Assembly (NCBI GenBank): GCA_013399855.1
Contig: VXAY01002115.1
Coordinates: 1,771,630-1,835,629, forward strand
Source of the DNA: Oxyruncus cristatus
Taxonomy: Eukaryota; Chordata; Aves; Passeriformes; Cotingidae
Reading direction: 5' to 3'
Length of the DNA: 64,000 nucleotides
The translations under genes and the position numbers were made by a program. This document shows positions 60,401-64,000 of the stretch, piece after piece. Every line of letters begins with the position of its first letter. Position 1 is the first letter of the stretch. Under the pieces are notes generated by a model. That model had not been told where the DNA came from. It did no database searches and worked only from the letters and a program-made list of their open reading frames with translations.

Positions 60401-63400
60401 TTCTTTCAGGACTAATCTTGCACTTACGGAATTAATTGAATTTTGCCTGAAATGCAGACCATGGGATTGCAGTAAAAGGGTGGAAGCGCTGTGGGTGATA
60501 CATCATCTGCTGCCTTTATTATTTGATAGGCAGTAAGAAAAAAAGTACCATTTTGGCATTTGATGATACAATCTTGTTTTCGTGGAGGGAAAGCAAGTAG
60601 CATGTTTACAGAGAAACTTTGAGGACTTGATGCATTTTCTTAGTGACATTGTACTGTATAGTTTATTAATTCCAAATATCATAAACTCTAAAGTATTTGA
60701 TAAATACAGAAGCATCTGTATGTACGGGTGCCTCGGTGCTGTTGTGTAGAAGGTGAGTGATTGCCTGGCGTCCCTCTGTCTCCTCAGGTTCACATGAAGG
60801 ATGTCATGTCAGCAGTGTGGGTGTCGGGCCTGGACGCGGCGTATTTACGGGAGCAGATGATGAGCGAGCCGCTGGTGCGGGAGATCGTCAAGGAATGCAA
60901 CAACATCCCGCTGACACCCCCCCAGCAGGGAGAGGCCATGCTGGCCTCCTTCAAGCCCCGGGGCTACTCCGAGTGCATCGTGACTGTTGGGGGGGAGGAA
61001 CGAGTGTAAGTGTGCGCTGGCATTGCAGTGCTCGCAGCTGGTGCCAGAGCCAGCGCCTGGAACTCGTGGCGGTCTGAAAACACGGCGCGGAGAGAACATG
61101 TGGGCCCACTGGTCTGGCATTTAAGTTTGGGTTGGGTTGGTCAGACGCACCTGAAATACCTCTGGGAATGATTCAGCAATAAATGGTTATTCTGTATCTG
61201 GCATTCAACATGTAGTAAACTGAGAGTAGGATGTTTGTTCAGCACAGAACATTGGAGAAACACCTTTCTGCAGGTCTGAAAAGCATCTCTAACAAAACTG
61301 AAATGCAGCGAACGTGTGCTTTAACTGTTTTGTATATAATAGCTGTGGCTCAAAACCCCAAGTCATTATTGGTGCATCTGAGCTGCCAGATGAAAATTCC
61401 TGTTCTACACAATAGTCCCTTTCTCTTCTTGAGTACCCCCTGCAGCAGGGGGGAAGGTTCTGTCCTGTTTAAATAAATTTAGCATTTGGATCTTAGCTCT
61501 TTACAGAAGTGTAGTAAACCACTCAAATAACATTTTGCATGTCAGTTTGTGAATCACTTTACTCAAACATTACTAATACACTCTGTCAGCTATTTTTAGC
61601 TGTTTAAAGTTCATAAGAAGGGGTACAGGAAGGTACAGCAGGAGTGAAGTGCAGCTGCTTTTTCTCTCCAGTCTGTACAAACTCAGTTTACATGTTTGGT
61701 TTGTGGGTCTTCTCCTTCCCAGGGCAATGCCACACGTGATGAATATACATGAAAACATGAACAAACAGATTTTGGACTCAAGGTGTTAACAGTGAACTTG
61801 TAAAACTCTGTCTTGTCTTTCTGTTTTTGTTTGTTCCCTCCCCACCCTGTGTTCAGATCACGGAAGCCAACCTCAGTGATGCGGTGTATGTGTCCTCTTT
61901 ATGATCCCAATAGACAGCTCTGGATTGAACTTGCTCCTATGAGTATTCCAAGGATCAATCATGGAGTATTGTCAGCAGGTAAAGGGGAACTTTGTATTTT
62001 TAAAGTCAATATGATGAAAACTTACCAGTGCCTCAAAATCTGAGATACAGCTTATAATAATATATTTTCTTGAAGATTGACTGCACTGGGGTTATTTCGT
62101 GCTTCCCCTTTGTCTGCCCAAAACTGTACTTGATTCTGTGAAAATCCCTGTCATCTGAGTGTCTTAAAATCACTATTCCTGCAATGTTTTGTGGGAATCT
62201 GCTACATCTGTCTCTCCAGGAGTATTTCATGTTTTAAGTAAATTCTAGTTGCTGCATCACTGAATATGTTGAACAGTATCTGCAGGGGTAGACTGGAGTC
62301 AGATATAAGTATGGGCTTTGCCTTCTCCAGTCCAGAGTTTGACCTGTGACTGGTGTGACTCTCTCAGTGAATTCCAGGATACAGCTCACCAGTCACGTTG
62401 TCTTGCTCAGTGTACAGGTGTGAGTCCCGTTCTTAAGATCATGTTACATTTTGTTTTACAGAGGGATTTTTATTTGTGCTTGGTGGTCAGGATGAAAACA
62501 AGGGAACGCTAAGCTCTGGAGAGAAATATGATCCAGACACCAATTCATGGAGTTCCTTACCACCAATGCATGAGGCAAGATCTCTATCTAACTGTTGGGA
62601 TTTAAGTTTTTACTTTGGCAAAATGTTCCTTTTCTTCTGCAAAATTTTATTCTGAATCTTCAGGCGCTTCTTACACATTCGAAATCATGCTGCAGACTGA
62701 CTTCCTTTTATATCCCTGTTGTTGTTCTTGTGGTCTGATGCTGACTGCTGGATCTGGAAAAACTAAACAGTTGGTGAAGAGCTAACTGTAAGATGAACTA
62801 CAAAATTTCAGGAATTTCATAATGCATCAGTCATGTAGTGTACTTAATGTTCTGCGTGTACTGGCCTTCTAAAACAAGAGAACTCTGAGATGGACAAAGG
62901 GATCGGACTGTGCAGAAAACATGGACAGAGGACTGGCCAACATACAGAACTTGGCTTACACAGACATACTTAGGTTTGGTTTGAGTTAATGCTTCCTTCT
63001 TCATACTTACATTCCATCAAAAAGTTAACAGTTTTTTGTTGTTTGTAAACATGTATCCTTAATACACCTGTGGTTTTATCTTTGTAAATCAGCACAGGGT
63101 GTTTATTGAGAAATTGTTTGCCCCAGGATTTTCCTCCTTGCAATCTCTGGTTGGCAAAGGCTTGTAGTTTTGGCTACATCTGTAGTTATGATGCATTAAG
63201 TTTCCTGCTTACTAAGAGTAAGACCATGATTGTGATGTTTCCTGTTTGCTGTGGGATTGAGGCTAGTGTGCCCAAACATACAAAATAGAGGAGCTGCCTT
63301 TGCACAGATAATGAGTCTGAATTTGGCTGCTATAGAGACCTGAAAGCAACAGCTTCATCGTGGAGACCATCACTGTGCAATCTGAAATAGGGCCAAACTC

Positions 63401-63831
63401 TGTTCTTAGATTTCTGTGTGGTCTCTTTGGCTTCTGCTGCTCTGCCTTTTTTTTTCTCTTTTTTTTTTTTCTTTTAATACCCTTTGTTTAGTTTAGTTGA
63501 TTAAATTAATAATCTTATGCTGGTGTTTAGGGCTTCACCATTAAAAAAACCCAACCGAAACAAACCCCAGGCATAATATCAATAGCACTTTGCAGGCAGA
63601 TGTGCTGAAAAATAAGATTGTATTGATTTGTTCACAGCGGCTGTTACGTTTTACAATGTTGGCTTTATTGGTATTTCTTAGGCACGACACAATTTTGGTG
63701 TGGTAGAGATTGATGGAATTCTGTATATTCTGGGAGGTGAGGATGGTGAAAGGGAGCTGATCTCTATGGAGAGCTATGATATTTATAGCCGGACCTGGAC
63801 CAAGCAGCCAGACTTGACCATGGTTAGGAAG
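45324..63831 (+). CDS. GAN: GAN, gigaxonin (KLHL16), exons 1-7; 3' part off the right edge
   Basis: BTB-BACK-Kelch adaptor that brings substrates (intermediate-filament proteins such as vimentin and neurofilaments) to the CUL3 ubiquitin ligase; loss in humans causes giant axonal neuropathy. Exons: 45324-45490, 58981-59095, 59965-60315, 60788-61005, 61857-61978, 62462-62574, 63682-63831; 1236 nt, residues 1-412, phases consistent. BTB domain about 20-125, BACK about 130-245, first Kelch blades about 270-412. Wording is nearly that of human gigaxonin (597 residues as recalled), so about 185 residues lie to the right. The ATG at 45324 sits in a fair Kozak context (agcaccATGt); the frame is open further upstream through the CR1, but family alignment fixes this start. 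Intron 6 uses a GC donor. Confidence 0.97.
45531..45579. other. Assembly gap (49 N)
   Basis: Run of N in the GC-rich start of GAN intron 1. Its nominal size may not be the true size. A separate single N lies at 45278 in the 5' leader/promoter. Confidence 0.99.
45686..45834 (+). mobile_element. CR1 LINE 3' fragment in GAN intron 1
   Basis: GTGGAGTGTCCCCCTGTGGG, CCCACCTGGACGCGTTCCTG, GGGGTTGGACTGGGATGATC, CTCCAGAGGTCCTTTCCAAC and a TTCTGTG-type end. Same sense as GAN, about 350 nt after the start codon. Its subfamily differs from the copies at 4141 and 28921 (TTCTGTG end instead of TTCTATG). Confidence 0.88.
45835..58980 (+). other. GAN: GAN intron 1, remainder (13.1 kb)
   Basis: Long first intron. 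Contains low-complexity runs: A-rich/C at about 46230-46272, T-rich at 47488-47512, 47830-47860 and 51545-51575. Many short open frames on both strands, including a lysine/serine-rich one at 51439-51696 (minus) that is the shadow of the T-rich run. No exon, RNA gene or intact transposon recognised. Confidence 0.75.
46236..46272. repeat. A-rich low-complexity tract
   Basis: A14 followed by AAAAAAC/CCCCC alternation, in GAN intron 1. Confidence 0.85.
58981..59095 (+). CDS. GAN: GAN exon 2: BTB domain
   Basis: Residues 56-94. TKLNYNPPKDDGSTYKIELE then EILDYIFSGQ. Acceptor ctttcttag, phase 2; donor GGCAG|gtatgg, phase 0. Confidence 0.97.
59965..60315 (+). CDS. GAN: GAN exon 3: end of BTB and most of BACK domain
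   Basis: Residues 95-211. IRLNEETIQDVVQAADLLLL, the BACK opening FLEGCIAAENCIGIRDFA, and FEAVIRWISHD. Acceptor attcttgcag, donor AGAAAG|gtcagg, phase 0-0. Confidence 0.97.
60788..61005 (+). CDS. GAN: GAN exon 4: end of BACK and start of Kelch region
   Basis: Residues 212-283. VHMKDVMSAVWVSGLDAAYL, LVREIVKECNNIPL, then the first Kelch strand SECIVTVGGEERV. Clearly more GC-rich than exons 3 and 5. Acceptor tctcctcag, phase 0; donor CGAGT|gtaagt, phase 2. Confidence 0.96.
61857..61978 (+). CDS. GAN: GAN exon 5: Kelch region
   Basis: Residues 284-324. SRKPTSVMRCMCPLYDPN, LWIELAPMSIPRINHGVLS: one Kelch blade with the conserved tryptophan and the inter-blade MxxPR motif. Acceptor gtgttcag, phase 2; donor GCAG|gtaaag, phase 1. 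Confidence 0.96.
62462..62574 (+). CDS. GAN: GAN exon 6: Kelch region, GC splice donor
   Basis: Residues 325-362. EGFLFVLGGQDENK, EKYDPDTNSWSSLPPM: a full Kelch signature (double glycine, YD, W). Acceptor ttttacag. The exon must end CATGAG|gcaaga, since the next exon begins with GCACGA and the protein reads MHE|ARHNFG as in the family. Confidence 0.93.
62575..63681 (+). other. GAN: GAN intron 6, GC-AG type
   Basis: 1107 nt from gcaaga to ttcttag. No GT donor nearby keeps the frame. Contains a T-rich tract at about 63446-63476, and no other feature recognised. Confidence 0.85.
63682..63831 (+). CDS. GAN: GAN exon 7: Kelch region (last exon seen)
   Basis: Residues 363-412. ARHNFGVVEIDGILYILGGE and ESYDIYSRTWTKQPDLTMVR, another complete Kelch signature. 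Acceptor atttcttag, donor GGAAG|gtaaga, phase 0-0. Confidence 0.96.
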
Positions 63832-64000
63832 GTAAGAGCTGCATTGTGTATTATTGCATTACTTATGGTTAAACTGGCAATGCAGATATGTGTATATGTA
63901 TAGAAATATACATTTTAACTTTTTTCTTCAAGTAGAAGCTGTAACAAATAATCTCAAAATGAAAAGAGAGAGAGCAGCTTCTGTATTAATATACCAGAAC

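Noticed and set aside
1..64000. CRISPR arrays, operons, integrons, viral insertions, tRNA or rRNA genes
   Set aside because: None seen. The window is ordinary vertebrate intron-exon DNA; no retroviral coding fragments, cloverleaf-like boxes or regularly spaced repeats were recognised by eye.

Overview
The window is avian nuclear DNA. Evidence: CR1 LINE 3' ends typical of bird genomes, compact genes split into short exons by GT-AG introns, a CpG-rich promoter, and proteins close to recalled chicken and mammalian orthologues. I cannot name the species. An N run at 45531-45579 and a single N at 45278 mark draft assembly in GC-rich DNA.

Layout. (1) 1-17,050, minus strand: the 5' half of PKD1L2 (polycystin-1-like 2). 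Seventeen exons encode a signal peptide, C-type lectin domain, SUEL/rhamnose-binding lectin domain, PKD-like folds and most of the REJ region, about 984 codons without a stop. The rest of the gene (GPS, PLAT, membrane segments) lies beyond the left edge. (2) 17,050-26,530: the intergenic stretch of a divergent, head-to-head gene pair, with no gene I can support. (3) 26,530-41,410, plus strand: complete BCO1 (beta-carotene 15,15'-dioxygenase), 11 coding exons, 530 residues, all four iron-binding histidines present. A TATA-like element with an adjacent DR1 nuclear-receptor half-site pair lies just upstream. (4) 41,410-45,150: intergenic, ending in a CR1 insertion that abuts the next promoter. 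(5) 45,150-64,000, plus strand: the 5' two thirds of GAN (gigaxonin), exons 1-7, residues 1-412 of about 597, starting from a CpG island and including a 13.5-kb first intron. The last exons lie beyond the right edge.

The order and orientation PKD1L2(-) BCO1(+) GAN(+) is the same as in human 16q23 as I recall it, so this is an ordinary block of conserved vertebrate synteny. The three genes are not a pathway: PKD1L2 is a putative membrane receptor/channel-like protein, BCO1 makes retinal from provitamin A carotenoids, and GAN is a CUL3 ubiquitin-ligase adaptor for intermediate filaments. All exon borders were chosen by reading splice sites and checking that phase is conserved across every junction. 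I found no convincing undescribed system. The most useful leads are the BCO1 promoter arrangement, a GC-AG intron in GAN, a CR1 in the GAN promoter region, and several splice-site oddities in PKD1L2.
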